Positions 9,887-18,211 of a stretch of 64,000 nt of DNA are shown here, one piece after another (positions within the stretch are counted from its first letter, which is position 1; each line of letters begins with the position of its first letter). The stretch spans positions 62,001 to 126,000 of the forward strand of contig JAFZRJ010000037.1 of assembly GCA_017619935.1 (NCBI GenBank). The letters run 5' to 3'. The notes under the pieces are model-generated. The model was not told the origin of the DNA, ran no database searches, and saw only the letters and a list, made by a program, of their open reading frames with translations. Source of the stretch: Muribaculaceae bacterium. GTDB lineage: Bacteria > Bacteroidota > Bacteroidia > Bacteroidales > Muribaculaceae. The translations under genes and the position numbers were made by a program.

Positions 9887-9982
9887 ATGGTGAGGAAAAA
9901 ACATGCTGAAGAGCTTTACGGCAAGGTTATCAATCAGGCCGAAAAACTCATCAACGAGCTAAAACATCTTGGTATTATATAA
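9887..9982 (+). CDS. Possible 31-residue small ORF or gene remnant
   Basis: ATG to TAA encodes 31 residues, charged and helix-forming (EELYGKVINQAEKLINEL). An in-frame stop lies three codons before the ATG, so it does not extend upstream. No promoter of the TAnnTTTG type precedes it. The stop codon abuts the large hairpin at 9982-10030. It may be chance, a remnant of a lost gene, or a small protein; evidence is weak. Confidence 0.25.
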   Translation: MVRKKHAEELYGKVINQAEKLINELKHLGII

Positions 9983-10171
9983 TAATCGCCCTAAACAGCG
10001 GTCCAATTCCGCTGACGTTAGGGCGATTATAGAAGACTTATCTCGCGATGCGTAAATGAGCTTTTAACAAGTTCCCCACGCCTAACGTCCGCAACGGAGG
10101 GAGCATCGTCTTCTTACATTTGTTTTAAGCGAACCATGCATCCGACGTGCATGTAGTTGGCTATTCAAATG
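9982..10171 (-). ncRNA. Candidate structured small RNA, family not recognised
   Basis: Read on the minus strand from a good promoter (10177-10184), the roughly 190-nt transcript would hold three structures. The first is a 5' hairpin at 10161-10129. The second is a long stem in which 10114-10103 pairs with 10051-10047 and 10037-10031, with a 9-nt bulge. The third is a 3' hairpin at 10030-9982 with a 13-bp outer stem and a CAGCGG/CCGCTG inner stem. The segment at about 10089-10079 can instead pair with the 3' hairpin's arm (GACGTTAG with CTAACGTC), giving a pseudoknot or a switch. I do not recognise 6S, SRP, tmRNA or RNase P. The strand is inferred from the promoter and the order of hairpins. 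Confidence 0.45.
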
Positions 10172-10176
10172 CGCTG

Positions 10177-10184
10177 CAAAGTTA
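10177..10184 (-). promoter_or_regulatory. Bacteroidetes -7 box for the candidate small RNA
   Basis: Minus-strand TAACTTTG with a TTG at 10208-10210 at the expected -33 spacing. Confidence 0.55.
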
Positions 10185-10547
10185 ATACAATTTCATGAAA
10201 CGAAATGCAAGCATATCGGATTTTTTGAAGCCACTCCGAGATAAAAACCTGATAAAACCTGTTTAAATGTGCGTTTGGATAAACTCAAACTATAGAATGA
10301 TGATATAGACCATCTATATTAGATGACTCCTGTTGGAAGTTTAATTTCCTGGATTGTTCGCTGACTATCAGGATTTTATTCTCCTTAAAAGCAAGAAAAG
10401 CAGGAAAAATTTCACGTCATATAGGGTGGTTTTTAGGAAAAATTCCAACCTTATAAATCACAAGCCTCGAAAGTCTTGAAAATGCTCTCAAAAAACGGGA
10501 AAATCAAAAAAAATGCCAATTTGTTTTCTCATTCGGCAAAATTCTAT
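10185..10547. other. AT-rich intergenic region without a visible gene
   Basis: Stops in all frames; no RNA gene or repeat recognised. It separates the minus-strand small RNA promoter from the plus-strand promoter of the TPR gene. Confidence 0.6.
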
Positions 10548-10555
10548 TACCTTTG
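10548..10555 (+). promoter_or_regulatory. Bacteroidetes -7 box for the TPR gene
   Basis: TACCTTTG, 44 bp before the ATG; TTTG at 10520-10523 is a -33 element at slightly long spacing. Confidence 0.6.
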
Positions 10556-10598
10556 CGGGTCAAAACGAAAAAGTAAATAATTAAAACACAATAGACAA

Positions 10599-11282
10599 AT
10601 GGCAAAAAAACAAAAAGGAACGCCCCGCACCACTCTTGAAGAGGTGAATGAATCACTCTCCACCGCGGCGCAACGGATTGAAGCAAACAAGAAATACATT
10701 TACTATGCGCTGATCGCCATCGCTGCCATCGTTTTACTGGTGATGGGATACATCTATGGTATCCGCAACCCGAATTTGCAGAAGGCTAAGGACGGTATCG
10801 GCAAGGCCGACATGACTTACATGCAGGGTGACACGACCAACGCATTGAAAGAATATGAGAAAGTGTTCGACAGCTACAGCAACAAGCCTGCTGAGCGCGC
10901 CGCTTTCAACTCGGCTATCATCCTCTACCAACAGGGTAAGAACAAAGAGGCCGCCCAATACCTTGAGAAATATGAATCGAATGGCAAAATGGTTGGTCCA
11001 GCTTCACAATCACTGCTCGGCGACTGCTATGTGAACATGAAGCAATATGACAAAGCCATCGTATGTTACGACAAGGCCGTCAAGCTCTCGAACGAGAACG
11101 TGTTCTTCACGCCTACGTTCATGATCAAGAAAGCCAACGTGCTGCACGCCCAAGGCAAATATAGCGACGAAGCCGCTATCTATCAAAACATCAAGGACAA
11201 TTATATGCAGTACACTCAGGCCTATCAGTTCAACGTGGACAAGTATCTTGAACGCGCAAAAGCACTCTCCGAGAAGAAATAA
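10599..11282 (+). CDS. Tetratricopeptide repeat membrane protein
   Basis: A 227-residue protein with a basic N-terminus, one membrane helix at about residues 35-54 and a periplasmic tetratricopeptide domain (TPR-like repeats from about 65 to 215). The layout resembles YfgM-like (TPR_21) envelope chaperone-associated proteins widely kept in Bacteroidetes. A partner cannot be named from the context. It is a single-gene unit, with its own promoter and a strong terminator behind it. Confidence 0.82.
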   Translation: MAKKQKGTPRTTLEEVNESLSTAAQRIEANKKYIYYALIAIAAIVLLVMGYIYGIRNPNLQKAKDGIGKADMTYMQGDTTNALKEYEKVFDSYSNKPAERAAFNSAIILYQQGKNKEAAQYLEKYESNGKMVGPASQSLLGDCYVNMKQYDKAIVCYDKAVKLSNENVFFTPTFMIKKANVLHAQGKYSDEAAIYQNIKDNYMQYTQAYQFNVDKYLERAKALSEKK

Positions 11283-11309
11283 TTATCTATTCGGATATAC
11301 GACAATACC

Positions 11310-11351
11310 ACTTCGGTCGGCTTCACTCGCAAGCCGGCCGAAGTTCTTTTT
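11310..11351. terminator. Bidirectional terminator between the TPR gene and priA
   Basis: A 14-bp stem (ACTTCGGTCGGCTT with its complement, one G-T pair) and a T-rich tail on the plus side. The two genes converge here. Confidence 0.8.
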
Positions 11352-11363
11352 GTAATTGTGGGG

Positions 11364-13823
11364 TTAAACAGGATCGACGTCGTAGTGGAGACGGATGGCT
11401 TTCATGCGGCTGTCGGTGTCAATCATTTGTTCATAAAGGTTACGCAAAATCTGCTTCACCTTTTGCATAGACGCTTCCAACTCGAGTTTGAGCACTATCT
11501 GCCGGATATACATTTGCTGGACACGCGACACCATAGGGCTTTCAGGGCCCAGCACACGGTTGCCGAACACCTGCCTCAACAATTGACTGTAACGCACGGC
11601 CATCTCACCCACCACAGCATCGTCGCGATGACGCAGGTAGATGTTGATAATTCGCACAAAGGGCGGATAGCCAAACCGCTGACGTTCCTGAATTTCATGG
11701 TTATAGAAACCTTCGTAATCGTGATTTTGCACAAAGCCGACAACGGGATGAGACGGGTCGCTAGTCTGTACGATAACCTGACCTTGCTTGTGCGCACGGC
11801 CGGCACGGCCAGCCACTTGCTCCATCATGTCGAAGGCCCGCTCGTGGGAACGGAAATCGGGGAATGAAATCATCGTGTCGGCATTGAGGATGCCCACGAT
11901 GCTCACCGCATCAAAGTCAAGCCCCTTGGTCACCATTTGCGTACCAACAAGGATGTTGGTTTTGTGCGCTGAAAACTCATCGATGATGCGATCGTAACTC
12001 GCCTTGCTGCGCGTGGTGTCCAAATCCATGCGTGAGATTTTCTCGTCGGGGAAAAACTGATCGATTTCGTCTTCAATGCGTTCGGTGCCATATCCCACAA
12101 TCTCGATACCTGGCATCTGGCATGCTGGGCACAAGTTGGGCAAGGTGAGGGTGTAACCGCAGTAGTGACAACTGAGTGAGCGCGTGTGCTTGTGGTAGGT
12201 GAGTGACACGTCGCAGTTCTCGCAACGCGGCACCCATCCACACTCCTTGCACCTCACCATTGGGGCGTAACCACGTCTGTTCTGGAACAAGATAACTTGC
12301 TCGTTCTGATGGAGCGCTTTGCGACAGTCGGCAATCAACTCTTGCGAAAACAGCCCTTTCATCTCGCGACGTTTGCGAGCAAGTTTGGTGTCGATAACCT
12401 TGACCACGGGCAACTGCAAATCGGCATAGCGCGTGAGCAACTTCACCAATCCGTACTGCCCGTTCAACGCCCGATGGTAAACTTCAATAGCGGGTGTGGC
12501 CGAACCCAAAAGCGTCTTGGCTCCGTGCATCCTCGCCAACATCATGGCGGCATTACGCCCGTTGTAACGCGGTGCGGGGTCTTGCTGCTTATAACTGCTG
12601 TCGTGCTCCTCATCAACAATAATGAGCCCCAACTTGCTGAACGGCAAAAAGATGGACGACCGCACTCCGATGACCACGCATGGCTCGTTGCTTTGCAACA
12701 AGCGGCGCCAAATATCGACACGCTCGTTGTCGCTGAACTTGGAATGGTAGATGAGCAACCTGTCGCCGAACACCACACGCAACCGTCGCGTGAGTTGAGT
12801 GGTCAGGGCAATCTCCGGCACCAAATAGAGCACCTGCATCCCCAACTTCAGGGTGTCGGCAATCAAGTGCATATAGATAGATGTCTTGCCGCTGGACGTG
12901 ATACCGTACAGTAGCGTGACATCATGAGTTTTGAACGATTGATGAATCTCGTTGTAAGCCTGCTGTTGGGCATCGCTCAATGCGGGAGGGTTCTGACGCT
13001 GGTCGCCCAGTGCCGCGAAACGGTTGATTTCACGCTTATAGACCTCAAAGATGCCGCGTTGCTGCGCCGCGCTGAGCACTGCTTGGCTCACGTCGGCACG
13101 TTTGAGCAAGGCCTCTTTGGTCACCTCCTGCGGTTCTCCGCCAGGACTGAGCCAACGTGCCATATCAAGATAGGCCAACAACAGTTGCTCTTGCATGCGG
13201 GCACGTTTCACCATATCAAAGAAGGTGTGCAACGCTTGCTCATCATCGCGCTTGATAGTGAGCCGCACACATGACTCCGTTTTGGGGCGGTAATTGTCTA
13301 TTACCCGCTCGCTGACATGGATAGCCCCACGCTCCAGCAGATGGTGAACGACACTTTCCACAGTCTTGAACCCTGTGGCGGTGGCTATTTCGGCGATTTG
13401 CACACGTCCTCGCTGGGCGGTGAAATCCAGCACCACCCGCTCGCGGTCACTCAACCGCTGCTCGGTGTCTTCTTCAAAATCGGAATTTGGACTGATGAAA
13501 GTCTCGCTCTCCACCTTCAAGCCACTGGGAATGGCCGCTTTATAGACCTCGCCCATCGAACACAGGTAATAACTGGCTATCCACTCCCAAAATTTGAGTT
13601 GCGGATGCCGCACAATGGGCGAACTGTCGAGCACCGACAGCAATTCCTTCACCTCATAGCCATGTGGAGCCAAGTCGTGAACACTCTCGATGATGCCGGT
13701 ATAGATTTTCTTGCGGCCAAAGGGCACCAACACACGACTGCCAATCACCGCATTCATATCTTGCGGGATTCGGTAGGTGTAAGTCCCTGGGATGGACAAC
13801 GGGAGTAAGACTTCGGCGAACAC
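11364..13823 (-). CDS. priA: Primosomal replication restart helicase
   Basis: An 819-residue superfamily 2 DNA helicase that reloads the replisome at collapsed forks. The N-terminal 3'-DNA-binding domain begins FAEVLLPLSIPGTYTYRIP. The helicase core has Walker A GITSSGKTS (about 308-316), DEEHDSSYKQ (about 404) and GSATPA. A zinc-binding insert with eight cysteines in CxxC pairs follows at about 520-565, then GTQMVTKGLDF and QVAGRAGR. All motifs are intact and the length is normal. A glycosyltransferase gene lies 35 bp upstream on the same strand. Confidence 0.97.
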   Translation of the reverse strand: MFAEVLLPLSIPGTYTYRIPQDMNAVIGSRVLVPFGRKKIYTGIIESVHDLAPHGYEVKELLSVLDSSPIVRHPQLKFWEWIASYYLCSMGEVYKAAIPSGLKVESETFISPNSDFEEDTEQRLSDRERVVLDFTAQRGRVQIAEIATATGFKTVESVVHHLLERGAIHVSERVIDNYRPKTESCVRLTIKRDDEQALHTFFDMVKRARMQEQLLLAYLDMARWLSPGGEPQEVTKEALLKRADVSQAVLSAAQQRGIFEVYKREINRFAALGDQRQNPPALSDAQQQAYNEIHQSFKTHDVTLLYGITSSGKTSIYMHLIADTLKLGMQVLYLVPEIALTTQLTRRLRVVFGDRLLIYHSKFSDNERVDIWRRLLQSNEPCVVIGVRSSIFLPFSKLGLIIVDEEHDSSYKQQDPAPRYNGRNAAMMLARMHGAKTLLGSATPAIEVYHRALNGQYGLVKLLTRYADLQLPVVKVIDTKLARKRREMKGLFSQELIADCRKALHQNEQVILFQNRRGYAPMVRCKECGWVPRCENCDVSLTYHKHTRSLSCHYCGYTLTLPNLCPACQMPGIEIVGYGTERIEDEIDQFFPDEKISRMDLDTTRSKASYDRIIDEFSAHKTNILVGTQMVTKGLDFDAVSIVGILNADTMISFPDFRSHERAFDMMEQVAGRAGRAHKQGQVIVQTSDPSHPVVGFVQNHDYEGFYNHEIQERQRFGYPPFVRIINIYLRHRDDAVVGEMAVRYSQLLRQVFGNRVLGPESPMVSRVQQMYIRQIVLKLELEASMQKVKQILRNLYEQMIDTDSRMKAIRLHYDVDPV

Positions 13824-13858
13824 TGGATGATAGAATTATAAAATGGCTGTCATCAAAA

Positions 13859-15034
13859 TCACTCAATGGACATCAACTTGCGGTAGATGTCGTTCTCTTT
13901 CTGCGCGGTGGCTTCCCAACTGACATCGGGAGGCAGTTGCTGTTGCACACGGCCTTGCAGCATGGCGACAGCACGATCGGTGAAGTTTTCCATAAAATGC
14001 TCGTCGATATCAACGGCATTCTCCCGACCGATGCCCTCGGCCGTCCCCACCACATTGGTCGCCACCACATTGGCACCGCATTGCAGCGCCTCGAGCGTGA
14101 CCAGAGGCAATCCCTCCAAACTGCTGGGGAGCACCAGCACATCGATGCAGTTCATGAGCAACGGCATTTGCTCCAACGGTTGCATGCCCCACATGTGGCA
14201 GTCCACACAACGCTCGGCCATGGCCTGACGCACTTGTTCGTGCTGAAATCCGGTGCCTATCGTCCAAAACGCTACGTCGCCGTCGTATTTTTCGGCAATA
14301 GTCGCATAAATTTCCGGAAGTTTCATGACGTTTTTCACAGGTTCGAAACGTCCTACGAAAGCCACTACTTTCCGGCCTGCAACACCATATTTCTCGCGCA
14401 ACGCCTCACGTTCGGCGTCGGGCATGCGCCTAAAGTCGCTTGAAGCCCCATTAAATAGCACCTTCGCCGGAAAACCAGTAGTGAGCACCAAGGCTTTTTC
14501 GTATAATCCGTGGCTGACAAAAAAATTGTCGGTGGCACCATGCAGCAACTCGATGGTCACCGCTTTCAGCATCGGGTCACGCGGAGGGTCGGTATAGATG
14601 CTGGCACCGTGCCAAGTGATGCAGTGCGGAATTTGATGCAAAGCGGCGGCGCGCTGCGCCACGAATCCGCCCATGCGGTCATGGGCCGAAATCAGGTCAT
14701 AGTTGTCCATAGACTTCGCCAAGTTATTGAGCCACTTGGTCAAGTATACCGGCCGCTTACCCAACAAACGATGCAGCACCGAATCGCGCCAGTCGCGCTT
14801 CACCCAGTGCACGTGTAGCGTTTCGCCCTCGACTTGGATGACGTTGTCGCGCTGGGGCACGGCTTTGCTGTGGCGCACCCGCCGCATCAACGCTCCGTCA
14901 TACACCTGTATCATGTGCAGGTCGATGTCATAGTTCGCCACGCGCCGCAAGTGCTGCACACGGTTGAGCACGGCATAGAACACGCCCAGACGGTTGTTGA
15001 TGTCTCCTTCAAAGATGACTGCAATGCGTTTCAT
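13859..15034 (-). CDS. GT4-type glycosyltransferase
   Basis: A 391-residue GT-B fold glycosyltransferase. The N-terminal half carries HDRMGGFVAQRAA and CITWHGASIY. The C-terminal half has VAFVGRFEPVKNV and the donor-binding stretch LPSSLEGLPLVTLEALQCG, typical of family 4 retaining enzymes that use nucleotide sugars for envelope or exopolysaccharide assembly. Donor and acceptor cannot be read. I chose the ATG at 15034 (MKRIAVIFEGD) over the open frame to 15058 because the Rossmann strand starts there. It is a lone glycosyltransferase, not within a polysaccharide cluster. Confidence 0.85.
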   Translation of the reverse strand: MKRIAVIFEGDINNRLGVFYAVLNRVQHLRRVANYDIDLHMIQVYDGALMRRVRHSKAVPQRDNVIQVEGETLHVHWVKRDWRDSVLHRLLGKRPVYLTKWLNNLAKSMDNYDLISAHDRMGGFVAQRAAALHQIPHCITWHGASIYTDPPRDPMLKAVTIELLHGATDNFFVSHGLYEKALVLTTGFPAKVLFNGASSDFRRMPDAEREALREKYGVAGRKVVAFVGRFEPVKNVMKLPEIYATIAEKYDGDVAFWTIGTGFQHEQVRQAMAERCVDCHMWGMQPLEQMPLLMNCIDVLVLPSSLEGLPLVTLEALQCGANVVATNVVGTAEGIGRENAVDIDEHFMENFTDRAVAMLQGRVQQQLPPDVSWEATAQKENDIYRKLMSIE

Positions 15035-15084
15035 TGGACAATTTTTCTCTTGCAACAAAGTTAGTCATTTTTTGCGAGATGCAC

Positions 15085-15113
15085 AAAAAAAAGACTAAAT
15101 CTTCCGATTTAGC
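15085..15113 (-). terminator. Terminator after tRNA-Met
   Basis: Minus-strand hairpin CTAAATC-GGAA-GATTTAG with an eight-T tail, directly behind the tRNA. Confidence 0.8.
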
Positions 15114-15120
15114 CTCATAG

Positions 15121-15192
<72 letters not shown>

Positions 15193-15206
15193 ATGTAATT
15201 GCGGTG

Positions 15207-15214
15207 CAAAGGTA
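15207..15214 (-). promoter_or_regulatory. Bacteroidetes -7 box for tRNA-Met
   Basis: Minus-strand TACCTTTG, 15 bp before the tRNA 5' end. Confidence 0.6.
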
Positions 15215-15248
15215 CTGCTTTTTCCTGACATGGCAAGCGATTACCGCA

Positions 15249-15290
15249 AAAAAAACGTGAAAAGCATGCTTTTTAACATACTTTTCACGC
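15249..15290 (-). terminator. Terminator after the fumarase gene
   Basis: Minus-strand GCGTGAAAAG and CTTTTCACG arms followed by eight T. Confidence 0.75.
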
Positions 15291-15370
15291 AATATCGACT
15301 TCACAACGGCTTCAAAAATCGATAATCAGCCGTTCAGGGTCACTCAATTTTAAGCCTCACCGACACGCAA

Positions 15371-17011
15371 TCAGTGAGCAGGGCACTTGGCAATTTGCTG
15401 GAAGAAGTCGTTGCCCTTGTCATCCACGAGGATGAATGCCGGGAAGTCTTCCACCTCAATTTTCCAGATGGCCTCCATGCCTAATTCGGGATACTCAACG
15501 CACTCGATGCTCTTGATGTTGTTTTGGGCAAGGATGGCTGCAGGGCCACCGATAGAACCCAGGTAGAAACCACCGTGTTTCTTGCAGGCGTCGGTCACGG
15601 CTTGGCTGCGGTTGCCCTTGGCGAGCATAATCAGACTGCCACCGTGGTCCTGGAATTCATCCACATACGGGTCCATGCGCCCAGCCGTCGTCGGACCCAT
15701 CGAGCCACAAGCCATGCCTGCCGGTGTCTTGGCTGGTCCAGCGTAATAGATGGGATGGTCTTTCAAATATTGTGGCATTCCCTCGCCGGCATCGAGGCGG
15801 GCCTTGATCTTGGCATGGGCAATATCACGGCCCACAATGATGGTGCCGTTCAGGCTCAAACGTGTGCTCACGGGATACTGGCTTAGAATCTTGCACACCT
15901 CGCTCATGGGCTGGTTCAGGTCAATCTTCACGGCCTCGCCCTCTCCAGCGTTGCGCAACTGCTCGGGAATGAGTTCGTAGGGCTTGTCGTCGAGCTTTTC
16001 AATCCACACGCCATCCTTGTTGATTTTGGCTTTGATGTTGCGGTCGGCGCTACAGCTCACGCCCAACCCGATGGGGCAGCTGGCACCGTGGCGGGGCAGA
16101 CGCACCACACGCACGTCGTGGGCGAGGTATTTGCCACCAAACTGAGCGCCGAGGCCTATTTTGTGCGCCTCTTCAAGCAACTGCTTCTCCAACTCTAGGT
16201 CACGGAAAGCGCGCCCCGTCTCATCGCCACTGGTGGGCAACGAGTCGTAGTAGTGCGTGCTGGCGAGCTTCACGGTGAGCAAGTTCTTCTCAGCGCTCGT
16301 GCCGCCGATGACGATGGCAATATGATAAGGGGGACAAGCGGCCGTTCCCAGCGATTTCATCTTCTCCACCAGGAAGGGGATGAGCGTACCGGGATTCTGG
16401 ATGCGGGCCTTGGTCTCCTGATACAGATAGGTCTTGTTGGCACTACCGCCGCCCTTGGTCACGCACAGAAAACGGTATTCCATGCCCTCGGTAGCCTCCA
16501 GATCGATTTGTGCAGGCAGATTGCAGCGCGTGTTCACCTCGTCAAACATGGTCAAAGGCGCGTTCTGCGAGTATCTCAGGTTCTCCTGCGTGTAAGTGTT
16601 ATACACACCGCGTGCCAGCGCTTCCTCATCGCAGAAGCCGGTCCACACTTGCTGGCCTTTCTCTCCGTGGATGATTGCCGTACCCGTGTCCTGACACAGG
16701 GGCAACTTGCCCTTGACGCACACCTCAGCATTACGCAAGAAGGTGAGCGCCACATACTTGTCGTTCTCGCTGGCCTCGGGGTCGCTAAGGATTTTCGCCA
16801 CCTGCTCGTTGTGGGAACGACGCAGCAGGAACGACACATCGCGAAAGGCGTGCTGCGAAAGCATCGTGAGGGCTTCAGGCTCAACTTTGAGGATGGGCTT
16901 GCCTTCAAACTCGCCCACGCTCACATAATCCTTTGTCAGCAAGTAATATTCGGTGTTGTCTTCACCCAGTTGGAACATGGGTGCATACTTAAATTCGGGG
17001 TTGTTAGCCAT
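15371..17011 (-). CDS. Class I (iron-sulfur) fumarate hydratase
   Basis: A 546-residue fumarase that interconverts fumarate and malate. In Bacteroidales it commonly runs in the reductive direction, toward fumarate respiration and succinate. The fused alpha-beta layout is complete: [14 protein letters not shown] with a cluster cysteine near residue 103, the second cysteine in TAACPPYH near 224 and the third in [13 protein letters not shown] near 316. The C-terminal beta domain carries [13 protein letters not shown]. The ATG at 17011 ([11 protein letters not shown]) is preferred; two further codons upstream would need a TTG start. It has its own promoter and terminator. Confidence 0.95.
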   Translation of the reverse strand: MANNPEFKYAPMFQLGEDNTEYYLLTKDYVSVGEFEGKPILKVEPEALTMLSQHAFRDVSFLLRRSHNEQVAKILSDPEASENDKYVALTFLRNAEVCVKGKLPLCQDTGTAIIHGEKGQQVWTGFCDEEALARGVYNTYTQENLRYSQNAPLTMFDEVNTRCNLPAQIDLEATEGMEYRFLCVTKGGGSANKTYLYQETKARIQNPGTLIPFLVEKMKSLGTAACPPYHIAIVIGGTSAEKNLLTVKLASTHYYDSLPTSGDETGRAFRDLELEKQLLEEAHKIGLGAQFGGKYLAHDVRVVRLPRHGASCPIGLGVSCSADRNIKAKINKDGVWIEKLDDKPYELIPEQLRNAGEGEAVKIDLNQPMSEVCKILSQYPVSTRLSLNGTIIVGRDIAHAKIKARLDAGEGMPQYLKDHPIYYAGPAKTPAGMACGSMGPTTAGRMDPYVDEFQDHGGSLIMLAKGNRSQAVTDACKKHGGFYLGSIGGPAAILAQNNIKSIECVEYPELGMEAIWKIEVEDFPAFILVDDKGNDFFQQIAKCPAH

Positions 17012-17052
17012 AATCAAAAGTTATTTTAAGTGATTGTTGATATTTCAATTTG

Positions 17053-17060
17053 CAAATATA
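17053..17060 (-). promoter_or_regulatory. Bacteroidetes -7 box for the fumarase gene
   Basis: Minus-strand TATATTTG matches TAnnTTTG, 42 bp before the start codon. Confidence 0.55.
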
Positions 17061-17104
17061 GTCATTTTAATTGACAATGCGTGAAAAGTGCTTTCATTTC
17101 CTCC

Positions 17105-17791
17105 TCAAGCATTGGGCGGAATCAGGTCGGCAAGCGTTTTCCACAACGGGTCGGGAGGCAACGGCGCCGTGATGTCGATGTCCTTGCCGCTCACGGGATG
17201 GACAAACTGTATGCGATGGCTCTGCAAGCAGATGCCCCCGTCGGGGTTGCTGCGTGGCGCGCCATATTTGAGGTCGCCTTTCACCGGACAGCCGATGGCG
17301 GCCAACTGGCATCGGATTTGGTGCTTGCGCCCCGTCACGAGGTCAATTTCCAGCAAATGGTAACGGTCGCCGCTGGCGAGCAGGCGATAATTGAGCACGG
17401 CTTTCACCGCCTTCTTGTCGGGAATCACCGAGGCATAAGTCTTGTTGTTGCGCTCCACACTGGTCAGGTAGTGCGTGAGCGTCCCCTCGGCGAGTGGCGG
17501 GCGCTGGGTGACGATGGCCCAATAGGTCTTTTTCACCTCGCCTTTGCGAAACAGGTCGTTCATGCGTGCAAGGCCCTTGCTGGTGCGGGCAAACACCACC
17601 AAGCCCCACGTGGGGCGGTCGATGCGATGAGTCACCCCGCAGAATACATTGCCCGGCTTGTCATATTTCTCTTTGATCCACCGTTTGAGGGTCTCCACCA
17701 GCGGCTCGTCGCCGGTGCGGTCGCCCTGCACGATTTCGCCAGCCGCCTTGTTCACCACCACGATGTGATTGTCCTCATAAATGACTTCCAT
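17105..17791 (-). CDS. RluA-type RNA pseudouridine synthase
   Basis: A 228-residue pseudouridine synthase that isomerises uridine in rRNA or tRNA. HRIDRPTWG holds the catalytic Asp 58, and KTYWAIV and GRKHQIRCQLA are family motifs. It lacks the S4 RNA-binding domain found in RluC and RluD, as in short Bacteroidetes members. The target site is unknown. It is on the same strand as the fumarase gene and upstream of it by about 90 bp, but the fumarase has its own promoter between them. Confidence 0.9.
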   Translation of the reverse strand: MEVIYEDNHIVVVNKAAGEIVQGDRTGDEPLVETLKRWIKEKYDKPGNVFCGVTHRIDRPTWGLVVFARTSKGLARMNDLFRKGEVKKTYWAIVTQRPPLAEGTLTHYLTSVERNNKTYASVIPDKKAVKAVLNYRLLASGDRYHLLEIDLVTGRKHQIRCQLAAIGCPVKGDLKYGAPRSNPDGGICLQSHRIQFVHPVSGKDIDITAPLPPDPLWKTLADLIPPNA

Positions 17792-18006
17792 TATGCTTTC
17801 ACCTATTTAAATATAAGACTCGCCAAAATCCATACCACAAAGTTACTACAAAGTGCGAACAGTAGCAAATTTTTCCGACACAAGCCTCCAGCATGTCAAC
17901 GAGCGAGAAAAAACACACCGCCTGACATCACTTTCCAATCATTTCGAAAAAAAGACATTCACCTTCATTTTTAACATTAAAAATTGGAATTTTGAAAATA
18001 TTTATT

Positions 18007-18014
18007 TAACTTTG
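18007..18014 (+). promoter_or_regulatory. Bacteroidetes -7 box for the SusC/SusD operon
   Basis: TAACTTTG with TTG at 17984-17986 as -33 element. The ATG is about 200 bp away, giving a long leader. Confidence 0.6.
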
Positions 18015-18067
18015 CCCGTTGAAATTTGCTTAATGTTAGGAACCTGCTAATCCTGGAGACGACTAAT

Positions 18068-18133
18068 CGGGTGAATGTGAGCAACTTTTGCCAGTGCAAA
18101 AGTCGTTGCAGTCATCGGTGGATTTGTCGCCCG
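18068..18133 (+). promoter_or_regulatory. Structured 5' leader of the SusC operon (possible cis-regulatory RNA)
   Basis: Outer stem CGGGTGA (18068-18074) pairs with TCGCCCG (18127-18133). It encloses a hairpin in which GCAAC and TTTTGC (18081-18091) pair with GCAAAA and GTTGC (18096-18109), with a 3-nt bulge and a 4-nt loop. No known riboswitch class was recognised. Confidence 0.4.
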
Positions 18134-18211
18134 TGGTGTAAATGCTAGCGGTCGATTGCGAATAACTTGAATTATTTAAAATGTATAAGATAACAATTAA
18201 AAACAGTGCTT

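Noticed and set aside
9982..10171. 6S, SRP, tmRNA or RNase P RNA
   Set aside because: No SRP loop, tmRNA ends or RNase P core. The 5' and 3' ends do not pair into the single rod of 6S RNA.
18030..18133. TPP or cobalamin riboswitch in the SusC leader
   Set aside because: Short look-alike stretches only; the conserved cores of both classes are missing, so it is kept as an unassigned structured leader.
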